Shown in pieces: positions 1-8,730 of a stretch of 64,000 bases of DNA. The notes below the pieces were generated by a model. It was not told the origin of the DNA. It was given only the letters and a program-made list of their open reading frames with translations, and made no database searches. Made by a program: the position numbers and the translations under genes. Every line of letters starts with the position of its first letter. Position 1 is the stretch's first letter. Origin of the DNA: Cryobacterium ruanii (GTDB lineage: Bacteria; Actinomycetota; Actinomycetes; Actinomycetales; Microbacteriaceae); the NCBI RefSeq assembly GCF_004404055.1, contig NZ_SOHK01000014.1, positions 62,001 through 126,000 of the forward strand. Direction: 5' to 3'.

Positions 1-1079
1 GCTTTGCGGGGCTAGGCAAGCCGACCACCGACAAGCACTCCACCGGTGGCGTCGGAGACAAGGTCACCCTGCCGCTCATGCCCCTCGTCGCTGTGTTCGG
101 TGCGGCCGTGCCACAGCTCTCCGGTCGTGGCCTCGGCCACACCGGCGGCACCCTCGACAAGCTCGAGTCGATTCCGGGCTGGCGCGCCAACCTGAGCAAC
201 GCCGAGATGCTCAAGCAGTTGCAGGAGATCGGCGGGGTGGTCTGTGCCGCCGGAAGCGGCCTGGCCCCGGCCGACGGCAAGCTTTACGCCCTGCGCGACA
301 TCACCGGCACGGTCGAGGCGATACCGCTGATTGCATCGTCGATCATGTCGAAGAAGATCGCCGAGGGCACGAGCGCGCTCGTGCTCGATGTCAAGTTCGG
401 CTCCGGCGCGTTCCTCAAGGACATTGAGCGGTCGCGGGAGTTGGCCCGCACGATGGTCGAGCTGGGCGAGGATGCCGGGGTCGCGACATCCGCTCTGCTG
501 ACCAACATGAACGTGCCGCTCGGATTCGCCATCGGCAACGCCAATGAGGTGCGCGAGTCGGTCGAGGTGCTCGCCGGCGGCGGGCCAGCCGACGTGGTGG
601 AGCTGACCGTTGCACTGGCCGAGGAGATGCTGTCGCTCGCCGGTATTACCGGCGTCGACGTGGGCGCTGCGCTCACCGACGGCCGGGCCATGGACAAGTG
701 GCGTGCCGTGATTCGGGCGCAGGGCGGCGACCCGGATGCCGCGTTGCCGGTTGCGCGCGAAACCCACGTCGTGCTCGCCGAGCGCAGCGGCGTGCTGGTC
801 GAACAGCAGGCGCTGCCGTTCGGCATCGGCGCCTGGCGACTCGGTGCGGGGCGGGCGCGCAAACAGGACCCGGTGCAGCATGCCGCCGGAATCGACTTGC
901 ACGCCAAGCCCGGTGACACCGTCGTGCAGGGTCAGCCGCTGTTCACGCTGAGCGCCGACGAGCCCGAGCGGTTCGCGCGGGCGCTCGAAGCCGTCGCGGG
1001 CGCTTGGCGCATTGGCGACCCGGGGGAGCCCGTGCAGGATGGTGGACCGCTGATCGCGGAGCGCATCGGGAACCGCTAA
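1..1079 (+). CDS. deoA: Thymidine phosphorylase, 3' part (5' end outside window)
   Basis: The reading frame is open from the window edge and ends in TAA at 1077-1079. It would catalyse phosphorolysis of thymidine to thymine and deoxyribose-1-phosphate in nucleoside salvage. The pyrimidine-nucleoside phosphorylase signature KHSTGGVGDKV is read near position 33, upstream of the first in-window ATG (78), so the gene starts left of the window. Further family features are the LGHTGGTLDKLESIPG block and KFGSGAFLKD. The C-terminal domain, with a HAAGIDLHAKPGD stretch, is complete. The missing N-terminus is probably about 80 to 100 residues, judged from the usual length near 430. Uridine/thymidine specificity cannot be decided by eye. 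Confidence 0.93.
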   Translation, partial: FAGLGKPTTDKHSTGGVGDKVTLPLMPLVAVFGAAVPQLSGRGLGHTGGTLDKLESIPGWRANLSNAEMLKQLQEIGGVVCAAGSGLAPADGKLYALRDITGTVEAIPLIASSIMSKKIAEGTSALVLDVKFGSGAFLKDIERSRELARTMVELGEDAGVATSALLTNMNVPLGFAIGNANEVRESVEVLAGGGPADVVELTVALAEEMLSLAGITGVDVGAALTDGRAMDKWRAVIRAQGGDPDAALPVARETHVVLAERSGVLVEQQALPFGIGAWRLGAGRARKQDPVQHAAGIDLHAKPGDTVVQGQPLFTLSADEPERFARALEAVAGAWRIGDPGEPVQDGGPLIAERIGNR

Positions 1080-1306
1080 CGCGGCGCCCTCGCGCGCATC
1101 AGTGATGGCGCGAGATGCCAACTATGGCCGCAGGTGTTCTGGTGAGGTGCCATTTTTGGCCTCGTGGCGAGCGTCCTGGGGCTAAAGGTGGCATCTCGCC
1201 TGGATCGGGCAGTGCTCAGCTGAGATCGCCAGGATGGCGCCCATAGCGCAGCCGCCATCCCATAAGGGTTCGGCCGCGAAGCGCACCCGGTGCCTAAGCT
1301 GGGGAT
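1080..1306. repeat. Intergenic region with a long inverted repeat
   Basis: The stretch between deoA and the aldo/keto reductase carries GCGAGATGCCA at 1110-1120 and its exact complement TGGCATCTCGC at 1189-1199. Between them, a third related element (AGGTGCCA) lies near 1145. The arms could form a large hairpin that acts as a transcription end for deoA, or be a decayed dispersed repeat. No gene is seen here. The -10-like hexamer TAAGCT (1295-1300) precedes the next gene. Confidence 0.4.
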
Positions 1307-2293
1307 ATGCAAAAACGCACCCTCGGACGAACTGGCCGCACTGTTTCCGTGATCGGCCTCGGTACCTGGCAGCTCGGTGGCGACTGGGGCGCCGTGTCTG
1401 ACTCCGACGCGACCGCAGTGCTCGCGGCATCCGCTGATGCCGGTGTCACCTTTTTCGACACAGCGGATGTCTACGGTGACGGCCGCAGCGAGCGGCTGAT
1501 CGGGCATTTTCTGGCCCATGACGCGCTTGGTGCCGAGATCACCGTCGCCACCAAGATGGGCCGCCGCGTCGAACAACTGCCCGAGAACTTCGTTCTCGCC
1601 AATTTTCGGGAGTGGACCGACCGGTCTCGGGCCAACCTCGGTATGGACACCCTCGATCTCGTGCAGCTGCACTGTCCGCCAAGCGAGGTCTTCGACTCCG
1701 GCGAGGTCTACGACGCGCTCGACACCCTCGTCGACGAGGGTGTCATCGCCAACTACGGTGTGAGCGTGGAGACCTGCGATCAGGCCCTCGCCGCGATCAG
1801 CCATCCGGGCGTCGCCACCGTGCAGATCATTGTGAACGCCTTTCGGCTCAAGCCGCTCGACGAGGTGCTGCCGGCCGCTCGCGCCGCCGGGGTTGGCATT
1901 ATCGCCAGGGTTCCGCTGGCGAGCGGGCTACTGACCGGCAAATACACCGTTGACACGGTCTTCGCCGAGAGCGACCACCGCAACTTTAACCGCGACGGCA
2001 GCCACTTCGACGTCGGCGAGACCTTTTCCGGCGTCGACTTCGAGGTGGGATTGCAGGCCGCCACCGAATTTGCCGCCCTGGTTCCGGCGGGCCTGACCCC
2101 GGCGCAGGCAGCACTGGCCTGGGTCGCTCAGATCGACGGCGTGAGCGCCGTCATTCCGGGCGCCCGTTCGGTAGCGCAAGCGCAGGGCAATGCCGCGGCG
2201 GGCGTCGCCGAACCGCTCGATGTCGCCTTCAACGAGGGCGTGCAGGACATCTACGACCGGCTTTTGCGGGAGCAGATGCACCCGCGCTGGTAG
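1307..2293 (+). CDS. Aldo/keto reductase
   Basis: NADPH-dependent oxidoreductase of the AKR superfamily, 328 aa, the normal length for a monomeric TIM barrel. The start of the barrel (RTVSVIGLGTWQLGGDWG), the DTADVYGDGRSE catalytic Asp/Tyr region, LDLVQLHCPP and the C-terminal cofactor loop with PGARSVAQAQGN are all visible. The protein resembles the YhdN/AKR11-type reductases; the substrate is unknown. The ATG is preceded by TAAGCT (1295-1300) at a six-base distance, and no clear Shine-Dalgarno sequence is present, so the transcript may be leaderless. It appears monocistronic, followed by the convergent MFS gene. Confidence 0.9.
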   Translation: MQKRTLGRTGRTVSVIGLGTWQLGGDWGAVSDSDATAVLAASADAGVTFFDTADVYGDGRSERLIGHFLAHDALGAEITVATKMGRRVEQLPENFVLANFREWTDRSRANLGMDTLDLVQLHCPPSEVFDSGEVYDALDTLVDEGVIANYGVSVETCDQALAAISHPGVATVQIIVNAFRLKPLDEVLPAARAAGVGIIARVPLASGLLTGKYTVDTVFAESDHRNFNRDGSHFDVGETFSGVDFEVGLQAATEFAALVPAGLTPAQAALAWVAQIDGVSAVIPGARSVAQAQGNAAAGVAEPLDVAFNEGVQDIYDRLLREQMHPRW

Positions 2294-2331
2294 CTGTTAG
2301 CTCGGTAGGGCTCAGTCGAAGTCGTCGACAG

Positions 2332-3540
2332 CTAGGAGACCTGGACCTGGATCGGTTCGGTGTCGGGGATGGGGCTGATGTCCCGCCCGCGCAGGTCGGG
2401 GTGCCATCGGCGGCCGAGCGCGGGAATGATGCAGCCGAGGGCGGCGAAGCCCGCGGCGACGTAGATCGCCGACACCGGACCGGAACGGTCGATCGAGAAT
2501 CCAGCGATGGCGGAGCCCATGGCGGCGCCGATCAGCTGGCCGGTACCGACCCAGCCGTAGGCTTCGGCGGTTTCGCTGAACTTCACGCTCGCCGAGACGA
2601 TGCCGAACAACACGGCGAAGGCGGGAGCGATGCCGACCCCGGCCAGGAGCAAGGCCAGCGACAGCCACCAGAAGGTGAGCCACAGGCTCGCGAGGGCGAG
2701 CCCGACCGTGACGATGAGCATGCGGGCGGCCAAGGCCCACGGGCCGATCGGGGCGTGCCCGAGTGCGAGGCCGCCGATGAGCGAGCCAATTGCGAAGATG
2801 CCGAGTACCCAGCCGGCGTCGGCGCTGCCATGACCGAACACCGCGACCACCCCGGCTTCGACGGCGGCACAGGCCGCGACGAGCGTGAACCCGACGATGG
2901 TGCTGAGCAGAACCTCGGGCTTCTTGAGCACGACGCCGAGCTTGCGCCGGCTGCGCGGGATGCGTACCCGGCCGACCTCCGGCAGCGAGACGAACCAGAT
3001 GCCGCCGACGACCAGAAAGAACGCGGCGAGCAGGATGCCCGCAGTCGTCGAAACCTGCAGCGCCACAAAGGTCGCGATCACGGGGCCGAGCACCCAGATG
3101 ATCTCCTGTGCCGACGCGTCGAGCGAGAAGAGCGGGGTGAGTTGGCGGGAGTTGACGATCTTGGGGTAGATGGTGCGCACGGCTGGTTGTATCGGCGGCG
3201 TGGACAGGCCCGCGACGAATCCGATGAGCATGAGGCTCACGACCGACAGCGGAACCAGCGCCATGATGATGATCGAAACCGCGCAGATGAACATGGTCGC
3301 GATGATCACTGGCCGCATGCCGAGTCGGCCCATCAGTCGGCTGGTGAGCGGGCCGGCAATGGCTTGTCCGATGCTCATGGCCCCCAGCACCAGCCCCGCC
3401 GCGCCATAGGAATCAAAAATTTGCTCGATATGAATGAGAAAAGCGAGCGAGAGCATTCCGAACGGAAAACGGGCCGTCAGCTGCGCGCCGATCAGGCGAG
3501 ATACGCCGGGCGTGCGCAGGAGCGTCCAGTAACTTTTCAC
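2332..3540 (-). CDS. MFS transporter, likely siderophore exporter
   Basis: A 402-aa integral membrane protein with the hydrophobic pattern of a 12-helix major facilitator. The sequence between TM2 and TM3 reads GRLGMRP, a degenerate MFS motif A. Known: MFS proteins of this size next to siderophore genes often export siderophores (EntS-like). Here the gene is divergent from the siderophore-interacting protein gene and shares a 78-bp promoter region that contains iron-box palindromes, which supports co-regulation by iron. The export role is inference from context; a sugar or drug efflux role is possible. Confidence 0.8.
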   Translation of the reverse strand: MKSYWTLLRTPGVSRLIGAQLTARFPFGMLSLAFLIHIEQIFDSYGAAGLVLGAMSIGQAIAGPLTSRLMGRLGMRPVIIATMFICAVSIIIMALVPLSVVSLMLIGFVAGLSTPPIQPAVRTIYPKIVNSRQLTPLFSLDASAQEIIWVLGPVIATFVALQVSTTAGILLAAFFLVVGGIWFVSLPEVGRVRIPRSRRKLGVVLKKPEVLLSTIVGFTLVAACAAVEAGVVAVFGHGSADAGWVLGIFAIGSLIGGLALGHAPIGPWALAARMLIVTVGLALASLWLTFWWLSLALLLAGVGIAPAFAVLFGIVSASVKFSETAEAYGWVGTGQLIGAAMGSAIAGFSIDRSGPVSAIYVAAGFAALGCIIPALGRRWHPDLRGRDISPIPDTEPIQVQVS

Positions 3541-3591
3541 AATAATTTTAGTCTACGGTCAGCTGGCAATTTCCTCCCGGGTCGGGCTTAT

Positions 3592-3610
3592 TTAGGCAAG
3601 GCATGCCATA
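3592..3610. promoter_or_regulatory. Possible second DtxR/IdeR iron box
   Basis: TTAGGCAAGGCATGCCATA matches the DtxR/IdeR consensus TTAGGTTAGGCTAACCTAA at roughly 12 of 19 positions. It lies in the intergenic region of the divergent MFS and SIP genes, directly before the stronger box at 3612. It could serve the leftward MFS promoter. The match is weak and judged by eye. Confidence 0.4.
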
Positions 3611-3612
3611 CT
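3607..3612 (+). promoter_or_regulatory. -10 hexamer of the SIP gene
   Basis: CATACT lies six bases before the ATG at 3619, which would put the transcription start at or beside the A of the start codon (leaderless). No convincing -35 element is seen. Confidence 0.4.
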
Positions 3613-3630
3613 AAGGTAATGCTTACCTTA
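3612..3630. promoter_or_regulatory. DtxR/IdeR-type iron box over the SIP start codon
   Basis: TAAGGTAATGCTTACCTTA is a perfect palindrome of two 8-bp arms around TGC, in the 19-bp format of DtxR-family operators. The ATG start codon of the siderophore-interacting protein (3619-3621) lies in its centre. Binding of an iron-loaded repressor here would block transcription initiation directly. The neighbouring genes are all siderophore related, which supports the call. Confidence 0.8.
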
Positions 3631-4596
3631 CCCGTCGGGACGGGCCCCGGCGCCACGGCGGTCGCAGACCGCCCGGCCTACCGTCCCTATCGCGCGACGG
3701 TGGTGGGCATCCGCGCTCTCAGCGATCACTTCACCCGGATGACCTTTTTCAGCAAACAGTTCGACACCTTCGGCACGGCCGGGTTCGACCAGCGCATCAA
3801 GGTTGTGTTGCCGCTTCCCGGTCGGGGTCTCGCCGACATCGGCGCTGACGATGAGCGTTCCATCGTCGACGGCACCTGGTATGCCCGCTGGCGTGCGCTG
3901 CCCGACGCCGAGCGTAACCCATTTCGCACCTACACGATTCGCGCGGTGCGACCGGAACAGCGTGAGATCGACGTCGACTTCGTCACCCACGCCGGCCACG
4001 GCCCACTCGGCCCCGCCGCGCGCTGGCTGCAGGCCGCAGGGATCGGCAGTGACGTTCTCATCGTCGGCCCCGACGAGCGCAGCCCCGGCCGCGCTGTCGG
4101 CCTCGACTGGCACCCGGCCGAGGCGACCGAACTGCTGCTGGCCGGCGACGAGACCGCCGCCCCCGCCATCTGCAGCATCCTCGAGAGCCTGCCCGCCGGT
4201 CGCCGCACGCGCGCCTTCATTGAGGTTCCCACCCAAGCGGATGCCCTACCCCTGGTTCTGCCCGCTGGTTGCGAGGTCACGTGGCTGGCCCGCGACGCCG
4301 CGCCGCACGGGGAACGCCTGGACCAGGCCGTGCGTGACTGGGTCGCCAGCAATCGCCCCCTGATCGATACGGCCGTCGCCCCCAGTCCGCAGCCGCTCGC
4401 GGAAGTCGACGTGGACTGCGACCTGCTCTGGGAATCACCGGGCGGCGAGGCCGGAACCGGCTTCTATGCTTGGCTCGCCGGCGAATCGTGCATGATCAAA
4501 CTGCTGCGACGTTTTCTGGTGGGCGAGAGCGGCATCGACCGGTCGCGAGTAGCCTTCATGGGCTACTGGCGGCGCGGCCAATCCGAAGCTCAATGA
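3619..4596 (+). CDS. Siderophore-interacting protein (FAD-binding ferric reductase)
   Basis: A 325-aa flavoprotein of the SIP/ViuB family, which releases iron from ferric siderophores by reduction in the cytoplasm. Visible features are RPAYRPYRATVVGIRALS at the N-terminus, the FAD-binding RTYTIR motif near residue 110, the pyridine-nucleotide-binding ELLLAGDETAAPAI region and a C-terminal GESGIDRSRVAFMGYWRRG block typical of the family. The ATG at 3619 is chosen because the conserved N-terminus begins soon after; the same frame runs open far upstream, but that part is antisense to the MFS gene. It overlaps the next gene by ATGA and heads the iron-uptake operon. Confidence 0.9.
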   Translation: MLTLPVGTGPGATAVADRPAYRPYRATVVGIRALSDHFTRMTFFSKQFDTFGTAGFDQRIKVVLPLPGRGLADIGADDERSIVDGTWYARWRALPDAERNPFRTYTIRAVRPEQREIDVDFVTHAGHGPLGPAARWLQAAGIGSDVLIVGPDERSPGRAVGLDWHPAEATELLLAGDETAAPAICSILESLPAGRRTRAFIEVPTQADALPLVLPAGCEVTWLARDAAPHGERLDQAVRDWVASNRPLIDTAVAPSPQPLAEVDVDCDLLWESPGGEAGTGFYAWLAGESCMIKLLRRFLVGESGIDRSRVAFMGYWRRGQSEAQ

Positions 4597-5648
4597 CCCT
4601 GATCCACCCGGGGTTCGCCAATCTCAAACCGGCCGCACCGGCGCGTATGCGTCCGCGCCGCGTCGTCATCGGGTTCGCCGTCGCCCTCGTGCTGCTCGGA
4701 CTCAGCATTGTCGCGTCACTCCTGGTCGGTACCCGGGAGATCGCCCTCGGCACCGTTGTCAACGCGCTGGTCAACCCCGATCGCACGCTGACCGACCACA
4801 CCGTCATTCTCGACCTGCGGGTGCCGCGCACGGTCGTCGGCCTGCTCTCCGGCCTCGCCCTCGGCCTGGCCGGCGCCCTCATGCAGGGTGTCACCCGCAA
4901 TCCGCTCGCCGACCCCGGCCTGCTCGGTGTGAACGCGGGCGCCTCGCTGTTCGTCGTCGCCGGCATTGCCTGGTTTGGCGTCTCTTCCTCGCTCGGCTAT
5001 GTCTGGTTTGCCTTCGCGGGTGCCGCCGTGGCCGCCACGATCGTCTACCTGATCGGCTCGCTCGGCCGCGAGGGCGCCACGCCGGTCAAGCTCGCGCTCG
5101 CTGGAACCGCACTGACGGCGGCGTTTACCTCGCTCATCACCATCGTGCTGCTCGCCGACACCGAGGCTTTCGACCGCTACCGGTTCTGGGCGGCCGGCTC
5201 GCTCGTGGCCCGCGGCCTCGACGCCGCCCTGCCCCTTGCCCCGTTCATTCTGGTCGGCGCGATCCTCGCTATCGTCGCCGCCCGCATGCTCAACGCTCTC
5301 GCCCTGGGCGACGACCTCGCCCGTGGTCTCGGCCAGAACCTCGTCGCCGCCCGCATCGTCTGCGCTGTCGCAATCGTGCTGCTGTGCGGCTCGGCGACGG
5401 CAATGGCCGGCCCCATCGTGTTCGTCGGCCTTGCCGTGCCGCACGTAGCCCGCTGGATAACCGGTCCCGACTACCGCCTCATCATTGCTTTCTCCGCTTT
5501 GTTCGGCCCGACACTGCTCGTCGCGGCAGACGTACTGGGCCGCCTCATCGCCCCGCCCGGCGAGATCGAAGCCGGCCTCGTCGTGGCCTTCCTCGGTGCG
5601 CCGGTGCTTATCGCCCTGGTGCGCCGCGTGAAACTGGCGGGCCTGTGA
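4593..5648 (+). CDS. FecCD-family iron-siderophore ABC permease 1
   Basis: A 351-aa polytopic membrane protein, the length and hydrophobicity expected of BtuC/FecCD/FhuB half-permeases (about 10 helices). Family blocks seen are LDLRVPRTVVGLLSGLALG, the GALMQGVTRNPLADPGLLGV signature and the C-terminal PHVARWITGPDYR loop that contacts the ATPase. It starts at the ATG that overlaps the SIP stop codon (ATGA at 4593-4596) and overlaps the next permease by GTGA, so the genes are translationally coupled. It would form a heterodimer with the following permease. Confidence 0.92.
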   Translation: MTLIHPGFANLKPAAPARMRPRRVVIGFAVALVLLGLSIVASLLVGTREIALGTVVNALVNPDRTLTDHTVILDLRVPRTVVGLLSGLALGLAGALMQGVTRNPLADPGLLGVNAGASLFVVAGIAWFGVSSSLGYVWFAFAGAAVAATIVYLIGSLGREGATPVKLALAGTALTAAFTSLITIVLLADTEAFDRYRFWAAGSLVARGLDAALPLAPFILVGAILAIVAARMLNALALGDDLARGLGQNLVAARIVCAVAIVLLCGSATAMAGPIVFVGLAVPHVARWITGPDYRLIIAFSALFGPTLLVAADVLGRLIAPPGEIEAGLVVAFLGAPVLIALVRRVKLAGL

Positions 5649-6652
5649 CGACCAGGCCCAGTGACGGGCACGTGGATGCCGCCCCCCTGGCCGCCGCGCG
5701 CGCCAGCCGCAGCAGGCGTAACCGGGGCATCGTTCTCGTACTCGTCGGAGCTCTACTGGTACTGGCCGCCTTCAGCCTCGCCGTCGGGGCGTACTCGCTC
5801 AGCGTGCCCGACCTGCTGCGCACCCTCACCGGCCAGGGCACCCGGAGCGAGAACTTCATCGTGCTGTCCCTGCGCCTGCCCCGGCTGACCCTCGCCGTGC
5901 TCGTCGGGGTGGCGTTTGCGATCTCCGGCGCGCTGTTCCAGGCCGTACTGCGCAATCCGCTCGCCAGTCCCGACATCATCGGCGTGACCGGGGGAGCGAG
6001 CGCCGCCGCCGTCTTCGGCCTCCTCATCCTCGGCTTCGGCGCCGTCGCCACCTCCCTCGCCGCCTTCGCCGGGGCCATCGTCGTCGCCTGTGTCATCTAC
6101 CTGCTGGCCTGGCGCAGCGGGGTGGTCGGCTACCGCTTCGTGCTGATCGGCGTGGGGGTCGCCTTCATGGTGCAGGGCCTGCTCGGCTACCTGCTCTCTC
6201 GCGCCGACCTGAACGATGCCAATGGCGCCCTGCTCTGGCTGGTCGGCAGCGTGAGCGGAGCCCGCTGGCAGGACATTTCGGTTGTGGCCGTGGTTCTTCT
6301 CGTGCTGCTGCCCGTCATTCGGCTGCTGAGCGGCCGGCTGCGCGCCCTGCAACTCGGCGACGATCTTGCGCGCAGCCTCGGCGTCGGCGCCGAGCACACC
6401 CGGCTCGTGCTGCTCGTGATCGCCGTCGCGCTCGCGGCGACGGCGACGGCAGCGGTCGGCCCGCTCGCCTTCGTGGCGTTCGTCGCTGCACCGATCGCCC
6501 GGCGTGTGGTCGGCACCGGAGGACTCGCCCTGCTTCCCGCGGCGCTGGTCGGCGCACTCATCACGACCGTGGCCGACTTCACTGCCCAGCACCTGCTGCC
6601 CGGGCCAATCGAGCTGCCCGCCACCAGCAACAAAACCGGAAAGGGCGCCTGA
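5645..6652 (+). CDS. FecCD-family iron-siderophore ABC permease 2
   Basis: A 335-aa membrane permease paired with the preceding gene. It has a short charged N-terminus, then SLRLPRLTLAVLVGVAFAISG, the GALFQAVLRNPLASPDIIGV signature, and the ATPase contact loop at AAPIARRVVGTGG near the end. The start is the GTG at 5645 that overlaps the previous stop as GTGA. The open frame continues upstream to 5384, but that would overlap deeply with permease 1 and adds no family sequence. The stop overlaps the ATG of the ATPase gene (TGATG). Confidence 0.92.
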   Translation: MTTRPSDGHVDAAPLAAARASRSRRNRGIVLVLVGALLVLAAFSLAVGAYSLSVPDLLRTLTGQGTRSENFIVLSLRLPRLTLAVLVGVAFAISGALFQAVLRNPLASPDIIGVTGGASAAAVFGLLILGFGAVATSLAAFAGAIVVACVIYLLAWRSGVVGYRFVLIGVGVAFMVQGLLGYLLSRADLNDANGALLWLVGSVSGARWQDISVVAVVLLVLLPVIRLLSGRLRALQLGDDLARSLGVGAEHTRLVLLVIAVALAATATAAVGPLAFVAFVAAPIARRVVGTGGLALLPAALVGALITTVADFTAQHLLPGPIELPATSNKTGKGA

Positions 6653-7521
6653 TGCTCCACCTGCTGCGCGCCGAGGGTGTCAGCCTCGGTTACGACCAGA
6701 CCTCCATCATCGCGAACCTCGACCTCGCCATCATGCCCGGCGCGATCACCGTGATCGTCGGTGCCAACGCCTCGGGCAAGTCCACCCTGCTCAAGGGCCT
6801 CGCGCGCCTTCTCACACCGGATGCCGGCCAGGTCACCCTCGGTGGCCGCAACATCAAGACGCTGCCCGGCAAAAAGGTGGCGACCGTCGTCGGCCTGCTG
6901 CCGCAGCAGCCCGTCGCCCCCGACGGCATCACCGTCGCCGACCTCGTCGGCCGCGGCCGCTACCCGCACCAGGGCTGGTTTCGGCAGTGGTCGAGCACCG
7001 ACGACGAGATCGTCGCCGCAGCTATGGCCGCCACCAACACGCACGAGCTCGCCGCGCGCCGTCTCGGGGACCTCTCCGGCGGGCAGCGCCAGCGCGTCTG
7101 GATCGCCATGGCCCTCGCCCAGGACCCTGAGATTCTGCTGCTCGACGAACCGACCACCTTTCTCGACGTGACCCACCAGATCGAGGTGCTCGACCTGCTG
7201 CTCGAGCGCAACCGTGAGCGCTGCACGACCGTCGTCATGGTGCTGCACGATCTCAACCTCGCCGCCCGCTACGCCGACCACCTCGTCGTCATGTGCGCTG
7301 GGCGCATCGTCGCCAACGGCGCGCCGGCCGAGACGCTCACCGCCGAGATCGTGCGGCACGCCTTCGATCTTGAGGCGCGAATCGTTCCCGACCCGGTCTG
7401 TGGCGCCCCGATGGTGGTGCCGATCGGCCGGTTTCACGGGCGGGTGCCGACGGTATGCACCGAGGATGCCCCCTCGCAAGCGCACAAGAACGCCACAAAT
7501 AAGGGTAGGCTACCCTTATAA
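6652..7521 (+). CDS. Iron-siderophore ABC transporter ATP-binding protein
   Basis: A 289-aa FecE/FepC-type ATPase that powers the two upstream permeases. Walker A is GANASGKST near residue 38, the signature motif LSGGQRQRVWIAMALAQ near 142, and Walker B ILLLDEPTTFLD near 160, followed by the switch histidine in VLHDLN. The C-terminal 30 residues after GRVPTVCTED are not typical of the family and overlap the iron box that precedes the binding-protein gene. It is the fourth gene of the operon. Confidence 0.93.
   Translation: MLHLLRAEGVSLGYDQTSIIANLDLAIMPGAITVIVGANASGKSTLLKGLARLLTPDAGQVTLGGRNIKTLPGKKVATVVGLLPQQPVAPDGITVADLVGRGRYPHQGWFRQWSSTDDEIVAAAMAATNTHELAARRLGDLSGGQRQRVWIAMALAQDPEILLLDEPTTFLDVTHQIEVLDLLLERNRERCTTVVMVLHDLNLAARYADHLVVMCAGRIVANGAPAETLTAEIVRHAFDLEARIVPDPVCGAPMVVPIGRFHGRVPTVCTEDAPSQAHKNATNKGRLPL
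7500..7518. promoter_or_regulatory. DtxR/IdeR-type iron box before the binding-protein gene
   Basis: TAAGGGTAGGCTACCCTTA is a perfect palindrome (extended by one A/T pair on each side, 7499-7519) and agrees with the DtxR/IdeR consensus at about 15 of 19 positions. It lies inside the last codons of the ATPase gene, 49 bp before the start of the binding lipoprotein, and implies a separate iron-controlled promoter for that gene. Confidence 0.8.
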
Positions 7522-7566
7522 CGCAGGGCTGTCATGTCGCCCGCGCTCAACGAACTGGAGAACTTC

Positions 7567-8574
7567 GTGTCCCGACGCCTTACCCTCATGCTCGCTGCCG
7601 CCGCGAGCATACTTGCCCTGGGCCTGAGCGGTTGCACGGCCGCCAACGATGACGCGACCGACCCCGCGGCCGGCGCGGCGGCATCCGGCAGTTTTCCCAT
7701 CACCATCGAGCATGCCTTCGGAGAAACGACGATCGACGAGCAGCCGACCCGCGTAGTCGCGTGGGGCTGGGGAAGCGCCGACGACGCGATCGCGCTCGGC
7801 GTCATTCCGGTAGCGATTCCTTTTCAGAGCTACGGTGGCGACGACGACGGCATACTGCCGTGGATTGCTGAGGCGCTAAAAGGCGAAGAAATGCCCCTCG
7901 TGCTGCCCGACAGCCAGGAGCCGCCCTACGAGGACATCGCCGCAGCCGCCCCCGACGTGATTCTCGCCGCCTACTCCGGTATCACCGAGCAGGAATACGA
8001 CCTGCTCAGCGAAATCGCCCCGGTCGTCGCCTACCCGGGCGATGCCTGGGCTACCCCGTGGCGCGATCTCATTGAGATCACCGGAACCGCGCTCGGCAAG
8101 AGCGATGAGGCAGATACCCTGCTCGCCTCGATCGACGCCGAGATCGCCGACCAGGCCGCCGCGCACCCCGAGTTCGCGGGCAAGACCATCGCCCTCACGA
8201 GCGACAGTGCTGGAACCTTCTACGTCTACAAGAAGGAAGACCCCCGCGTCGACTTCACCCTTGACCTCGGCTTCGTCAGCGCTCCCGCCGTCGACGAGCT
8301 CGCGACCGACGAAGCGAGCTTCTATTACACGCTCAGCTATGAGCAGCTCGACCAGCTCGATAGTGACCTGCTGGTGAACTTCGGCTCGACCCAGGAGGAG
8401 TCCGACGCGTTTCTCGACGCGAGCTACGCCCAGGCCATGCCGCAGGTGCAGGCCGGCACGGTCGCGTCCCCGGTCGGCGCGGCGTTCATCAGCTCGGTCT
8501 CCCCGCCCACCGGACTCTCGCTGTCCTGGGGCCTTGACGACTACGTCGCCCTGCTCGCCGCCGCCGTCAAGTAG
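7567..8574 (+). CDS. Iron-siderophore ABC transporter substrate-binding lipoprotein
   Basis: A 335-aa FecB/FhuD-type periplasmic-binding-fold protein anchored by a lipid. The GTG at 7567 is preferred over the ATG at 7534: GGAG at 7557-7560 is at the right distance, and the resulting signal peptide (MSRRLTL..., lipobox LSGC, Cys 23) is classical. The mature part begins with a spacer and then FGETTIDEQPTRVVAWGWG, the family's typical first strand, followed by PPYEDIAAAAPDVILAAYSG. It captures the ferric siderophore outside the membrane for the upstream permease. An iron box lies directly upstream and a strong hairpin follows. Confidence 0.92.
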   Translation: MSRRLTLMLAAAASILALGLSGCTAANDDATDPAAGAAASGSFPITIEHAFGETTIDEQPTRVVAWGWGSADDAIALGVIPVAIPFQSYGGDDDGILPWIAEALKGEEMPLVLPDSQEPPYEDIAAAAPDVILAAYSGITEQEYDLLSEIAPVVAYPGDAWATPWRDLIEITGTALGKSDEADTLLASIDAEIADQAAAHPEFAGKTIALTSDSAGTFYVYKKEDPRVDFTLDLGFVSAPAVDELATDEASFYYTLSYEQLDQLDSDLLVNFGSTQEESDAFLDASYAQAMPQVQAGTVASPVGAAFISSVSPPTGLSLSWGLDDYVALLAAAVK

Positions 8575-8585
8575 CTCCGCTCCAC

Positions 8586-8622
8586 GCGGATGCCGCAGTG
8601 CCAGCCGGCCTGCGGCATCCGC
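8586..8622 (+). terminator. Hairpin terminator of the iron-uptake operon
   Basis: GCGGATGCCGCAG (8586-8598) and CTGCGGCATCCGC (8610-8622) form a perfect 13-bp stem with an 11-base loop, 12 bases after the binding-protein stop codon. The following TTGCTCG is only weakly T-rich. Confidence 0.75.
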
Positions 8623-8730
8623 TTGCTCGAATCTTCGCGGTCGTGGGTGCACTAAGCTCGACAGGTCTAACCAGCGTGTGGGTTCACTGGCGAACCCACG
8701 CATTTTCGACTAGACAGAGAAGGAAGTGCC

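Noticed and set aside
2401-3618. Upstream extension of the siderophore-interacting protein frame
   Set aside because: The extension is antisense to the MFS gene and has shadow composition; the conserved SIP N-terminus begins just after ATG 3619.
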